DNA from: Pseudomonas parasichuanensis
Lineage (GTDB): Bacteria > Pseudomonadota > Gammaproteobacteria > Pseudomonadales > Pseudomonadaceae
Direction of reading: 5' to 3'
Assembly: GCF_021601385.1 (NCBI RefSeq)
Contig: NZ_BQHO01000013.1
Span: forward strand, 1 to 64,000
Length of the DNA stretch: 64,000 nucleotides
In this document: positions 43,881 through 53,923 of the stretch, piece after piece
How the letters are laid out: every line of letters starts with the position of its first letter
Position numbering within the stretch: position 1 is the stretch's first letter
The notes under the pieces: generated by a model
What the model saw: the letters and a program-made list of their open reading frames with translations, nothing else
Database searches by the model: none
What the model was told of the DNA's origin: nothing
Program-made: the position numbers and the translations under genes

Positions 43881-45445
43881 CCGCCAGAGAGCAGAGACGC
43901 CAACCGATTTCCACCGGCTCCGAATGGACATTCGAGCTGATCCAGACCTACGACCGCGAAATCAGTCGCCTGGCCGCGCGTTATGCGCTGGATACCTACC
44001 CCAACCAGATCGAGGTGATCACCGCCGAGCAGATGATGGACGCCTACGCGTCCGTGGGCATGCCGCTGGGTTATCACCACTGGTCCTATGGCAAGCAATT
44101 CCTCAGCACCGAGAAATCCTACAGCCGCGGGCAGATGGGCCTGGCTTACGAGATCGTGATCAACTCCGATCCGTGCATCGCCTACCTGATGGAAGAGAAC
44201 ACCATGTGCATGCAGGCACTGGTGATCGCCCATGCGTGCTACGGTCACAACAGCTTCTTCAAGGGCAACTATCTGTTCCGTACCTGGACCGACGCCAGTT
44301 CGATCATCGACTACCTGGTCTTCGCCAAGCAGTACATCGCCCAGTGCGAGGAGCGCCACGGCATCGACGCCGTCGAGGACCTGATCGACTCCTGCCACGC
44401 CCTGATGAACTATGGCGTCGACCGCTACAAACGCCCCTATCCAATCTCGGCCGAAGAGGAGCGCCGCCGGCAGAAGGAGCGTGAAGAACACCTGCAGCGC
44501 CAGATCAACGACTTGTGGCGCACCATCCCCAAAGGCACCGAAAAGGGCGGCGAGCGCGACGATGCGCGCTTCCCCGCCGAACCCCAGGAAAACATCCTGT
44601 ATTTCATCGAGAAACACGCACCGCTGCTTGAGCCCTGGCAACGTGAGGTCGTGCGCATCGTGCGCAAGATTGCGCAGTATTTCTACCCGCAGCGGCAAAC
44701 CCAGGTAATGAACGAAGGTTGGGCGACCTTCTGGCACTACACCTTGATGAACGACCTGTACGACGAAGGGCTGATCACCGAAGGCTTCATGATGGAGTTC
44801 CTGCAGTCGCACACCAGCGTGGTGTTCCAGCCGGGCTTCGACAGCCCCTACTACAGCGGCATCAACCCCTACGCCCTGGGGTTCGCCATGTATACCGACA
44901 TCCGCCGCATCTGCGAAAACCCCACAGAGGAGGATCGCCGCTGGTTCCCGGACATCGCCGGCAGTGATTGGCTTTCCACCGTCAAATTCGCCATGAGCAG
45001 CTTCAAGGACGAGAGTTTCATCCTGCAGTACCTGTCACCGAAGGTGATCCGCGACCTCAAGCTGTTCAGCATTCTCGACGACGACCAGCGCGATGACCTG
45101 CTGGTACCGGCGATCCACGACGAGGACGGCTATCGCACCATCCGTGAACAGTTGGCCGCCCAGTACAACCTGGGCAACCGTGAACCCAACGTGCAGATCT
45201 GGAGCATCGACCGCCGCGGCGACCGCTCCCTGACCCTGCGCCACCAGCAGCACAATCGCAAACCGTTGGGCGACTCCACCGAGGAAGTACTCAAGCACCT
45301 GCATCGGCTGTGGGGCTTCGACATCCATCTGGAGACCGTTCAGGGCGACCAGGTGATGAAAACCCACCACATGCCACCGCGCAGCGAACACGGCGAGGCA
45401 GGCGACTACGGGCGCATGGACCTGGCCGTGGTGCACCACCTCTAA
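43877..45445 (+). CDS. SpoVR-family protein (YcgB)
   Basis: 522-residue protein of the SpoVR family, named for a Bacillus spore-cortex factor but widespread in non-sporulating Proteobacteria. Recognised by [45 protein letters not shown] and [18 protein letters not shown]; the HxxxN/E-type histidines suggest a metal site but that is inference. Third gene of prkA-yeaH-spoVR, coupled to yeaH by a 4-nt overlap. Followed by a perfect hairpin, then cca. Confidence 0.93.
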   Translation: MTAREQRRQPISTGSEWTFELIQTYDREISRLAARYALDTYPNQIEVITAEQMMDAYASVGMPLGYHHWSYGKQFLSTEKSYSRGQMGLAYEIVINSDPCIAYLMEENTMCMQALVIAHACYGHNSFFKGNYLFRTWTDASSIIDYLVFAKQYIAQCEERHGIDAVEDLIDSCHALMNYGVDRYKRPYPISAEEERRRQKEREEHLQRQINDLWRTIPKGTEKGGERDDARFPAEPQENILYFIEKHAPLLEPWQREVVRIVRKIAQYFYPQRQTQVMNEGWATFWHYTLMNDLYDEGLITEGFMMEFLQSHTSVVFQPGFDSPYYSGINPYALGFAMYTDIRRICENPTEEDRRWFPDIAGSDWLSTVKFAMSSFKDESFILQYLSPKVIRDLKLFSILDDDQRDDLLVPAIHDEDGYRTIREQLAAQYNLGNREPNVQIWSIDRRGDRSLTLRHQQHNRKPLGDSTEEVLKHLHRLWGFDIHLETVQGDQVMKTHHMPPRSEHGEAGDYGRMDLAVVHHL

Positions 45446-45455
45446 CGCTACGCAC

Positions 45456-45499
45456 CCTCCATTACTGGCGACAGGGTATCCTGTCGCCAGTAATGGAGG
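45456..45499 (+). promoter_or_regulatory. Perfect 20-bp-arm hairpin covering the cca ribosome binding site
   Basis: CCTCCATTACTGGCGACAGG (45456-45475), loop GTAT, and its exact reverse complement (45480-45499). The right arm ends in GGAGG, the cca Shine-Dalgarno, six bases before the ATG at 45506; the left arm begins with its complement CCTCC. There is no T-run, so it is not a standard terminator. In a transcript from spoVR the stem would hide the ribosome binding site. Confidence 0.85.
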
Positions 45500-45505
45500 T
45501 TCCAC

Positions 45506-46603
45506 ATGCAGATCTACAAGGTTGGCGGCGCCGTGCGCGACCGCCTGCTCGGCCGCCCGGTCAGCGACATCGACTGGTTGGTGGTCGGCGCCACGGTCGA
45601 ACAGATGCAGGCCCTGGGCTTTCGGCCCGTCGGTGCCGATTTCCCGGTGTTCCTGCACCCGAAGACGGGTGAGGAATATGCCTTGGCCCGCACCGAGCGC
45701 AAAAGCGGGCGCGGCTATGGCGGCTTCACATTCCACGCAAGCCCGGATGTCACCCTCGAAGAAGACCTGATACGGCGCGACCTGACCATCAACGCCATGG
45801 CCGAGGACGAACAGGGCACGCTGTACGATCCCTACCACGGCAAACGCGACCTGGATGAACGCACCCTTCGCCATGTTTCCCCGGCGTTCGCCGAAGATCC
45901 CCTGCGAGTGCTCCGTGTTGCCCGGTTTGCTGCCCGCTATGCGCCGCTGGGTTTCAAGGTGGCCGAAGAGACCCTGGGGCTGATGCGCCAGATCGCCGAA
46001 TCGGGCGAACTGCAGGCGCTGACTGCCGAGCGCAGCTGGAAGGAGATCGAGCGTGCGTTGATGGAGAGCGAGCCTCAGGTGTTCATCGAAGTGCTGCGTA
46101 GCTGTGGCGGCTTGAGGGAGCTGATGCCCGAACTTGCGGACGGCCTTGACACATTGGCAGCACTGCACCAGGCCGCAAGTCAGCATCAACCGCTCTCAGT
46201 GCGCTGGGCGTGCCTGCTGCGAGGGCTGCAGCCTGCCGCGATCAAGGCGCTCAACCAGCGCTTCAAAACTCCGCGTGAATGCCAGGAACTGGCGGCGCTG
46301 GTGGGGGAATATGCCGAGCGAGCGGACCATGCGCTGGCACTGGCGCCCGCAAGCCTGCTGGACATGCTGCAGAAGTTCGATGTGTACCGGCGGCCGCAGC
46401 GCTTCGAGGACTTTATCGCCGCGTGCGAGATGGCCGTGCTGGGCTCAGCTTATCCACCAGGCGAGTACTTGCGCGGGGCCGCTGAAGCGGCGCGCACCGT
46501 GAATGTGAAGCCATTGCTGGAGGCCGGGCTTACCGGTCAGGGCCTTGGCGAAGCGCTCAAAGCTGAGCGACTGAAAGCGCTCGAAGCTTACACATCCGCT
46601 TGA
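45506..46603 (+). CDS. cca: CCA tRNA nucleotidyltransferase, HD motif degenerate
   Basis: 365-residue class II nucleotidyltransferase that builds or repairs the tRNA 3' CCA. The head domain has [12 protein letters not shown], the catalytic carboxylates D21 and D23 in SDIDW, and [10 protein letters not shown]. The C-terminal region aligns with the HD domain of E. coli Cca ([20 protein letters not shown]), but the expected H...HD residues are replaced: DTLAALHQA in place of the HTLMVLD region and LLRGLQ in place of LCHDLGKG. The phosphohydrolase activity is therefore probably absent, and the protein is about 45 residues short. Convergent with folK. Confidence 0.94.
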   Translation: MQIYKVGGAVRDRLLGRPVSDIDWLVVGATVEQMQALGFRPVGADFPVFLHPKTGEEYALARTERKSGRGYGGFTFHASPDVTLEEDLIRRDLTINAMAEDEQGTLYDPYHGKRDLDERTLRHVSPAFAEDPLRVLRVARFAARYAPLGFKVAEETLGLMRQIAESGELQALTAERSWKEIERALMESEPQVFIEVLRSCGGLRELMPELADGLDTLAALHQAASQHQPLSVRWACLLRGLQPAAIKALNQRFKTPRECQELAALVGEYAERADHALALAPASLLDMLQKFDVYRRPQRFEDFIAACEMAVLGSAYPPGEYLRGAAEAARTVNVKPLLEAGLTGQGLGEALKAERLKALEAYTSA

Positions 46604-46608
46604 TCTGC

Positions 46609-46644
46609 CCGGCCTCTTTGCGGCTAAACCCGCGAAGAGGCCGG
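46609..46644. terminator. Inverted repeat between cca and folK
   Basis: CCGGCCTCTT (46609-46618) pairs with AAGAGGCCGG (46635-46644), with TGCGG/CCCGC inside extending the stem. It resembles a degenerate REP and sits between convergent genes; no T-run, so terminator activity is likely but not certain. Confidence 0.6.
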
Positions 46645-46651
46645 TACAGCC

Positions 46652-47161
46652 TCACGCCGGGGTCAACTGCAACCCACGCCATTCGAAGGGCACCGGCGCC
46701 AGCACCTGGTCGATGCTCGCCTCACGCCACAGCTGCGCCATGCCCTTGCCCACGCCCGGATGCACCAACTCAGGCGCCAGCAGCGAAAGCGGCCAAAGCA
46801 CAAAAGCATTCTTGAGGATTTCCGCACGCGGCAGCACCAACCCATCGAAGGTGCCGTGCAGGTCGCCGTACATCAGCACATCGATATCCAGCGGCAGACC
46901 TTTGCGGTCCGGCGCGTATCGGCCATTTTCCGCCTCGATGAACTTGAGCCGACGGTCGAACTCCAGCAGCGGCAACTCGGTCTGCCCGCGCACCACCAGG
47001 TTGTAGAACGGGCCGCTCTTGATGCCCACCGCCTGGCTCTCGAACACGGCCGAACACTGCATGCCGCTGAGCATGCCAGCCAGCGCATCGAGCCCCGCAC
47101 ACAAGTGCCGCTCGCGGTCGATGTTGCTGCCCAGGCCCAGGTAAACCGTGTTCAGAGACAT
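46652..47161 (-). CDS. folK: 2-amino-4-hydroxy-6-hydroxymethyldihydropteridine pyrophosphokinase
   Basis: HPPK, folate synthesis: transfers pyrophosphate from ATP to the pterin. The 169-residue protein has LGLGSN at the N-terminus, the substrate loop SGPFYNLVV, and RKGLPLDIDVLMYG with the Mg2+-binding DxD pair (about residues 98-100). ATG 47161 (MSLNTVYL); the longer frame to 47239 lies inside folB. It overlaps folB by 10 nt, a two-gene folate operon. Confidence 0.95.
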   Translation of the reverse strand: MSLNTVYLGLGSNIDRERHLCAGLDALAGMLSGMQCSAVFESQAVGIKSGPFYNLVVRGQTELPLLEFDRRLKFIEAENGRYAPDRKGLPLDIDVLMYGDLHGTFDGLVLPRAEILKNAFVLWPLSLLAPELVHPGVGKGMAQLWREASIDQVLAPVPFEWRGLQLTPA

Positions 47162-47508
47162 CCGCGCTCGATCTCCACGCCAACACCGCCGCGAGCCGCC
47201 GGCACTGCGCCCGGTTTGGTGAGTTTCAACCGCACCCAAGGGATGTCGAACTCAGCCATCAGCACCGCCACCAGGCGCTCGGCGAACGTCTCGACCAGTT
47301 CGAAGCGAGCCTGCTCGGCAAACGCCTGGACCCGTGCCGAAACGCTGGCATAGTCCAGCGCCAACGACAGGTCATCACCGGCCGCCGCCGGGCGGTTATC
47401 CCAGGCGAAACTCAGGTCCAGGCGCAGGCACTGGCGAATATCCCGCTCCCAGTCGTAGGCGCCGATCACGGTATCGACTTCCAGGCCTTCGATGAACACT
47501 CTGTCCAA
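47152..47508 (-). CDS. folB: Dihydroneopterin aldolase
   Basis: 118-residue folate enzyme that converts dihydroneopterin to hydroxymethyl-dihydropterin. The family sequence begins [20 protein letters not shown], with the active-site glutamate in IGAYDWE and the lysine in [10 protein letters not shown]. The start is probably TTG 47508, with GGAGAGAAG upstream; another TTG at 47532 would add eight residues. No ATG is available. The next gene, folK, overlaps its end. Divergent from plsY. Confidence 0.92.
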   Translation of the reverse strand: MDRVFIEGLEVDTVIGAYDWERDIRQCLRLDLSFAWDNRPAAAGDDLSLALDYASVSARVQAFAEQARFELVETFAERLVAVLMAEFDIPWVRLKLTKPGAVPAARGGVGVEIERGCL

Positions 47509-47582
47509 GCACTTCTCTCCACAGCACGACAAGGGCGACGGGCGCCGTTAGAATCAGGGCGTCCTCGCCCGGAATAGTTAGC

Positions 47583-48152
47583 ATGTTTTGGTCACTGGCG
47601 CTGCTTGCCTACCTGCTTGGCTCTCTGTCCTTCGCCATCGTCCTGAGCCGCCTCAGTGGCAGCCCCGACCCGCGCTCCAGCGGCTCGGGCAATGCCGGCG
47701 CCACCAACATGTTGCGCCTGGCCGGGCGCAAGCTGGCGATCCTGACGCTGCTGGGCGACCTGTGCAAGGGCATGCTGCCGGTGCTGCTGGCACGCCTGGC
47801 CGGGCTCGACCTGCAAGAGCAGGCCTGGGTCGGCATCTGCGCGGTAGTCGGCCATCTGTTCCCGATCTACTTCCGCTTCCAGGGCGGCAAGGGCGTGGCC
47901 ACTGCCGCTGGCATGCTCATGGCCCTGTACTTGCCGGCCGCCCTGCTGGCCATCGGCGCCTGGCTGCTGACCTTCTACCTCACGCGCACCAGCTCGTTGG
48001 CCGCGCTGATCGCCACGCCCCTCACCCTGCCCCTGCTGGCCTGGCGCGAGCCCGCAGCCCTGCTGCCAATGACCGTACTCACGGTGATGATCGTCTGGCG
48101 CCATCGCAATAATCTGCGTGACTTGTTTGCCGGGCGCGAACGGCACTTCTGA
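47583..48152 (+). CDS. plsY: Glycerol-3-phosphate acyltransferase PlsY
   Basis: 189-residue inner-membrane enzyme that moves acyl groups from acyl-phosphate to glycerol-3-phosphate, starting phospholipid synthesis. Five hydrophobic helices and the three family motifs are present: [32 protein letters not shown], and a C-terminal WRHRNN. The ATG is preceded by AATAGTTAGC, a weak ribosome binding site. Convergent with tsaD. Confidence 0.96.
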   Translation: MFWSLALLAYLLGSLSFAIVLSRLSGSPDPRSSGSGNAGATNMLRLAGRKLAILTLLGDLCKGMLPVLLARLAGLDLQEQAWVGICAVVGHLFPIYFRFQGGKGVATAAGMLMALYLPAALLAIGAWLLTFYLTRTSSLAALIATPLTLPLLAWREPAALLPMTVLTVMIVWRHRNNLRDLFAGRERHF

Positions 48153-48178
48153 AACGCACACCCGAACCCAGCCCTGCC

Positions 48179-49204
48179 TTACAGTGCCGGCAATTGCTCC
48201 ATCGGCCAACGCGGCTGCACGCTGATCGCCAGATCCTGCTGCTGCCCGGCCATCAGGCGCTGACAGCCAGCATAGGCGATCATCGCGCCGTTATCGGTGC
48301 AGAAGCGCGGGCGGGCGTAATAGACGTTGCCCTTGAGGCCGGCCAGCATGGTCTCCAGTGACATGCGCAGGGCGGTGTTGGCACTGACGCCGCCGGCAAT
48401 GACCAGGCGCTTGAGACCGGTCTGCTTGAGCGCGCGCTTGCACTTGAAGGTCAGAGTCTCCACCACCGCCTGCTGGAACGCCAGCGACACGTCGCAACGG
48501 GTTTGTTCGTTGTCGTCCCCGGCATCGCGGCATTTCTGCCAGGTGTTCAGGGCGAACGTCTTGAGGCCGCTGAAGCTGAACTGCAGGCCTGGCCGGTCGC
48601 ACATCGGCCGTGGGAACACGAAGCGCCCTGGGGTGCCTTGCTCGGCCAGGCGGGCGATTTCAGGCCCACCCGGGTAATTGAGGCCGATCAGCTTGGCGGT
48701 CTTGTCGAACGCCTCACCGGCCGCATCGTCCAGACTCTCACCCAGCAGCTCGTATTGGCCGATGCCATCGACCCGTACCAGCTGGGTATGGCCGCCCGAC
48801 ACCAACAAAGCGACGAACGGAAACTCCGGCGGCTGCTCTTCGAGCATCGGCGCCAGCAAGTGCCCTTCCATATGGTGCACACCGATCGCCGGGATATCCC
48901 AGGCAAACGCCAGGGCCTGGGCGCAGGAGGCACCCACCAGCAACGCGCCGACCAGGCCAGGACCCGCGGTGTAGGCGATGGCGTCGATCTCGGTGGCGAC
49001 GCAGCCGGCCTCCTCCAGCACCTGCTTGATCAGCGGCAGCATGCGCTTGACGTGGTCGCGCGAGGCGAGCTCGGGTACCACACCACCATAAGCGCGATGC
49101 AGGTCGATCTGGCTGAACAGCGCGTCGGCCAGCAAGCCACGTTCACTGTCGTATAATGCGACGCCAGTTTCGTCGCAGGATGTTTCCAATCCCAGTACTA
49201 GCAT
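48179..49204 (-). CDS. tsaD: tRNA threonylcarbamoyladenosine biosynthesis protein TsaD
   Basis: 341-residue transferase (with TsaB/TsaE) that adds the threonylcarbamoyl group to A37 of ANN-decoding tRNAs. It begins [11 protein letters not shown] and has the metal-binding HHMEGH, the ASKHA motif VSGGHTQL and [13 protein letters not shown] 49204 (MLVLGLETS) is the family start; the extension to 49258 covers the divergent promoter region. Divergent from rpsU, as in many proteobacteria. Confidence 0.97.
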   Translation of the reverse strand: MLVLGLETSCDETGVALYDSERGLLADALFSQIDLHRAYGGVVPELASRDHVKRMLPLIKQVLEEAGCVATEIDAIAYTAGPGLVGALLVGASCAQALAFAWDIPAIGVHHMEGHLLAPMLEEQPPEFPFVALLVSGGHTQLVRVDGIGQYELLGESLDDAAGEAFDKTAKLIGLNYPGGPEIARLAEQGTPGRFVFPRPMCDRPGLQFSFSGLKTFALNTWQKCRDAGDDNEQTRCDVSLAFQQAVVETLTFKCKRALKQTGLKRLVIAGGVSANTALRMSLETMLAGLKGNVYYARPRFCTDNGAMIAYAGCQRLMAGQQQDLAISVQPRWPMEQLPAL

Positions 49205-49291
49205 GGGTTCGTGCCCTGTCGAGGCTGAATTCGAAGGCGCGCATGATAGTCCCCGCACCCTGTGCCGACCAGCGGTTTTCGATCAGAGGCT

Positions 49292-49320
49292 TTGCATTCC
49301 TGCCAGCTAAGGGTTAACAT
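49292..49320 (+). promoter_or_regulatory. Candidate promoter of rpsU-dnaG-rpoD
   Basis: -35 TTGCAT (49292-49297), 17-bp spacer, -10 TAACAT (49315-49320), about 90 nt before rpsU. It lies in the divergent gap with tsaD. Confidence 0.55.
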
Positions 49321-49409
49321 CCGCAACCCTTGAAAACCGACGTACTCCAGCACACCTTATGTTTTGCCAGGAGCACGTCTACCCCGGTAATGAATTAAGG
49401 TAGCCCTGG

Positions 49410-49625
49410 ATGCCAGCCGTCAAAGTTAAAGAGAACGAACCCTTCGACGTAGCTCTGCGTCGTTTCAAGCGCTCCTGCGAAAAAGCCGGTGTACTGGCTG
49501 AAGTTCGTAGCCGCGAGTTTTACGAGAAGCCGACTGCCGAGCGTAAGCGCAAAGCCGCTGCCGCTGTAAAGCGTCACGCGAAGAAGGTTCAGCGCGAACA
49601 GCGCCGCGCAGTTCGTCTGTACTGA
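49410..49625 (+). CDS. rpsU: 30S ribosomal protein S21
   Basis: 71-residue basic ribosomal protein of the small subunit, involved in translation initiation. Sequence [21 protein letters not shown] and a Lys/Arg-rich tail are canonical. First gene of the macromolecular synthesis operon rpsU-dnaG-rpoD; in E. coli an internal terminator lowers downstream expression, and a GC-rich stem lies at 49656-49674 here. Confidence 0.98.
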   Translation: MPAVKVKENEPFDVALRRFKRSCEKAGVLAEVRSREFYEKPTAERKRKAAAAVKRHAKKVQREQRRAVRLY

Positions 49626-49655
49626 TACAGCCGTTCTACGCAAAGCTTCTGCCCC

Positions 49656-49674
49656 GCCCGGCCTCGTGCCGGGC
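49656..49674 (+). terminator. Possible attenuating hairpin between rpsU and dnaG
   Basis: GCCCGGC-CTCGT-GCCGGGC, a perfect 7-bp stem 31 nt after rpsU, in the place of the E. coli internal terminator. No T-run follows (AGATGG), so at most partial termination is expected. The rest of the 275-nt rpsU/dnaG gap shows no other clear element. Confidence 0.45.
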
Positions 49675-49900
49675 AGATGGCAGCGGTCGCTTCAAACCCT
49701 TGGCCATGCGCCTGGGGGGCCCCGGCAAAAGCCATGGGCAACCTGCATCAACACGTCAGACCTGGCCGCTGGCCAGACGTGCACGTCCTTTCTGACGAGC
49801 CCTCACAGGCTGGTGACGAGCACATACCCCTTCGCAACACCCCACGCCAAACCCGAGCACAAGCGTTTAGACTTGCCAGTTGCCAGATGACGAGGCTGCC

Positions 49901-51886
49901 ATGGCCGGGCTGATTCCCCAGAGCTTCATCGATGACCTTCTGAACCGCACCGACATCGTCGATGTGGTGAGTTCGCGCGTCCAGCTGAAGAAGACCGGCA
50001 AGAATCTTTCCGCCTGCTGCCCGTTCCACAAGGAGAAGTCACCCTCCTTCACCGTCAGCCCCGACAAGCAGTTCTACTATTGCTTTGGCTGCGGCGCCGG
50101 TGGCAACGCGCTGGGCTTCATCATGGACCACGACAACCTGGACTTCCCCCAGGCGGTCGAGGAACTGGCCCGCGCAGCCGGCATGGAAGTGCCTCGGGAA
50201 GAGGGCCGCCGCGGGCAGAAGCCGCGCCAGCCGACCGACTCCCCCCTGTACCCACTGCTCGAAGCGGCCAGCGAGTTCTACCGCCAGGCCCTGCGCAGCC
50301 ACCCGACCCGCAAGGCGGCGGTGGACTACCTCAAGGGCCGTGGCCTGTCCGGCGAGATCGCCCGCGATTTCAGCCTGGGCTTCGCCCCGCCGGGTTGGGA
50401 CAACCTGCTCAAGCACCTGGGCGCCGACACACTGCAGCAGAAAGTGATGATCGATGCCGGCCTGCTGATCGAGAACGCCGAGAGCGGCAAGCGTTACGAC
50501 CGTTTCCGCGACCGCGTGATGTTCCCGATCCGCGACAGCCGTGGCCGGGTCATTGCCTTCGGTGGCCGGGTATTGGGCGACGACAAGCCCAAGTACCTGA
50601 ACTCCCCGGAAACCCCGGTGTTCCATAAAGGCCAGGAACTGTATGGCCTGTACGAGGCACGCAAGAACAACCGCAACCTCGACGAAATCATCGTCGTCGA
50701 AGGTTACATGGACGTCATTGCCCTGGCCCAGCAGGGGCTGCGCAACGCCGTGGCGACATTGGGCACGGCCACCAGTGAAGAGCACCTCAAGCGCCTGTTC
50801 CGCGTGGTACCCAGCGTCCTGTTCTGCTTCGACGGTGACCAGGCGGGGCGCAAGGCCGCCTGGCGCGCACTGGAGTCGACCCTGCCAAGCCTGCAGGATG
50901 GCCGCCGCGCACGCTTCCTGTTCCTGCCCGAAGGCGAGGACCCGGACAGCCTGGTCCGCGCGGAAGGCACCGACGCCTTCCATGCCCGCATCAACCAGCA
51001 CGCCCAGCCGCTGGCCGACTACTTTTTCGAGCAGCTGAGCAACGAGGCTGATCCGCGGTCGCTGGAAGGCAAGGCACACATGGTCACCCTGGCCGCCCCG
51101 CTGATCGAACAGGTTCCGGGGGCAAACCTGCGCCAGCTGATGCGCAACCGCCTGAAAGAGATTACCGGCCTGGACCCGCAGCAGATGGAGCAACTGGTGC
51201 AAAGCGCACCGGCCACCAGCAGCGTGCCGGACTACGACCCAGGCTATGACTACGACGCCATGGCCAGCTACACCCCGGACTACGGCGACCTGCAGCACCA
51301 GCCCGACTACGCCCCGGCACAGCAGGAGCAGCGCCCCTGGACACCGAACAAAGGCGGCAAGAAGCAGTGGGACGGCAAACCCTGGGACAAGAAAGGCGGC
51401 AAGCCCTGGCAGCGCGATGGCCAACGCGAGGCGCCACCGCGGGTACCGGCGCCGGTGGAACCCCCCTCGTTGTCGGCCCTGCGCACCCTGCTGCATCACC
51501 CGCTGCTGGCCGGCAAGGTCGAGGACGCCGGCCACTTCGCCGACGAACAGCAGCTGTACAGCCAACTGCTGGTGGCCCTGATCGAGGCCGCGCAGAAGAA
51601 TCCTAAGCTAAGCTCAATGCAGTTGATCGCACGCTGGCACGGCACCGAGCAGGGCCGTTTGCTGCGCGCCCTGGCGGAAAAGGAATGGTTGATCGATGCC
51701 GACAACCTTGAACAACAGTTTTTCGACACTATAACTAGTTTGTCCGCCCGCCAACGCGAGCGCAGCCTGGAACATTTGATCAGCAAATCCCGTCTAACAG
51801 GCTTGGACGAAGACGAAACTGCCAAGCTTCGTGACTTGCTCCGCCGCAATGTTCCCGCACAAAACCCGACCTCATCTGGCGCGTGA
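49901..51886 (+). CDS. dnaG: DNA primase
   Basis: 661-residue primase that makes RNA primers for replication. The N-terminal zinc ribbon (CCPFHKEKSPSF with the second pair in CFGCGAGG, about residues 40-65), the RNA-polymerase core with TOPRIM motif EGYMDV, and a C-terminal DnaB-interaction domain are present. Between core and C-terminal domain is a Tyr/Pro/Asp-rich then Lys/Gly/Trp-rich low-complexity linker (about 440-520). ATG 49901 with GAGG upstream is preferred over 49880. rpoD follows after 67 nt and its -10 lies just after the dnaG stop. Confidence 0.97.
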   Translation: MAGLIPQSFIDDLLNRTDIVDVVSSRVQLKKTGKNLSACCPFHKEKSPSFTVSPDKQFYYCFGCGAGGNALGFIMDHDNLDFPQAVEELARAAGMEVPREEGRRGQKPRQPTDSPLYPLLEAASEFYRQALRSHPTRKAAVDYLKGRGLSGEIARDFSLGFAPPGWDNLLKHLGADTLQQKVMIDAGLLIENAESGKRYDRFRDRVMFPIRDSRGRVIAFGGRVLGDDKPKYLNSPETPVFHKGQELYGLYEARKNNRNLDEIIVVEGYMDVIALAQQGLRNAVATLGTATSEEHLKRLFRVVPSVLFCFDGDQAGRKAAWRALESTLPSLQDGRRARFLFLPEGEDPDSLVRAEGTDAFHARINQHAQPLADYFFEQLSNEADPRSLEGKAHMVTLAAPLIEQVPGANLRQLMRNRLKEITGLDPQQMEQLVQSAPATSSVPDYDPGYDYDAMASYTPDYGDLQHQPDYAPAQQEQRPWTPNKGGKKQWDGKPWDKKGGKPWQRDGQREAPPRVPAPVEPPSLSALRTLLHHPLLAGKVEDAGHFADEQQLYSQLLVALIEAAQKNPKLSSMQLIARWHGTEQGRLLRALAEKEWLIDADNLEQQFFDTITSLSARQRERSLEHLISKSRLTGLDEDETAKLRDLLRRNVPAQNPTSSGA

Positions 51887-51900
51887 GGTCCATGCTCGGG

Positions 51901-51906
51901 TATAAT
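51901..51906 (+). promoter_or_regulatory. -10 element of an rpoD promoter
   Basis: A perfect TATAAT 14 nt after the dnaG stop and 47 nt before rpoD. No good -35 is seen 16-18 nt upstream (CTGGCG region), so the promoter may rely on an activator or an extended context. It would allow rpoD expression independent of rpsU-dnaG. Confidence 0.55.
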
Positions 51907-51953
51907 CCTCGGCTTGTTTTTTGCCCGCCAAGACCTTCAGTGGATAGGGTGTT

Positions 51954-53804
<1,851 letters not shown>

Positions 53805-53809
53805 TGACG

Positions 53810-53836
53810 AACCCCGGCCCAGGCCGGGGTTTTTCT
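53810..53836 (+). terminator. Rho-independent terminator of rpoD
   Basis: ACCCCGG-CCCAGG-CCGGGGT followed by TTTT, six nt after the rpoD stop. Confidence 0.9.
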
Positions 53837-53923
53837 TATGTGACAAAAGGTCATGACTGGCGCCACCCTGCTGGCAGGATGCCCGTCTACACTCGACTCA
53901 GACCCCCTGATCGAGAGGCCGCT

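Noticed and set aside
45456-45499. Hairpin before cca as an intrinsic terminator of spoVR
   Set aside because: No U-run follows either strand's stem, and the 3' arm includes the cca Shine-Dalgarno, so a regulatory role was preferred while terminator activity is left open.
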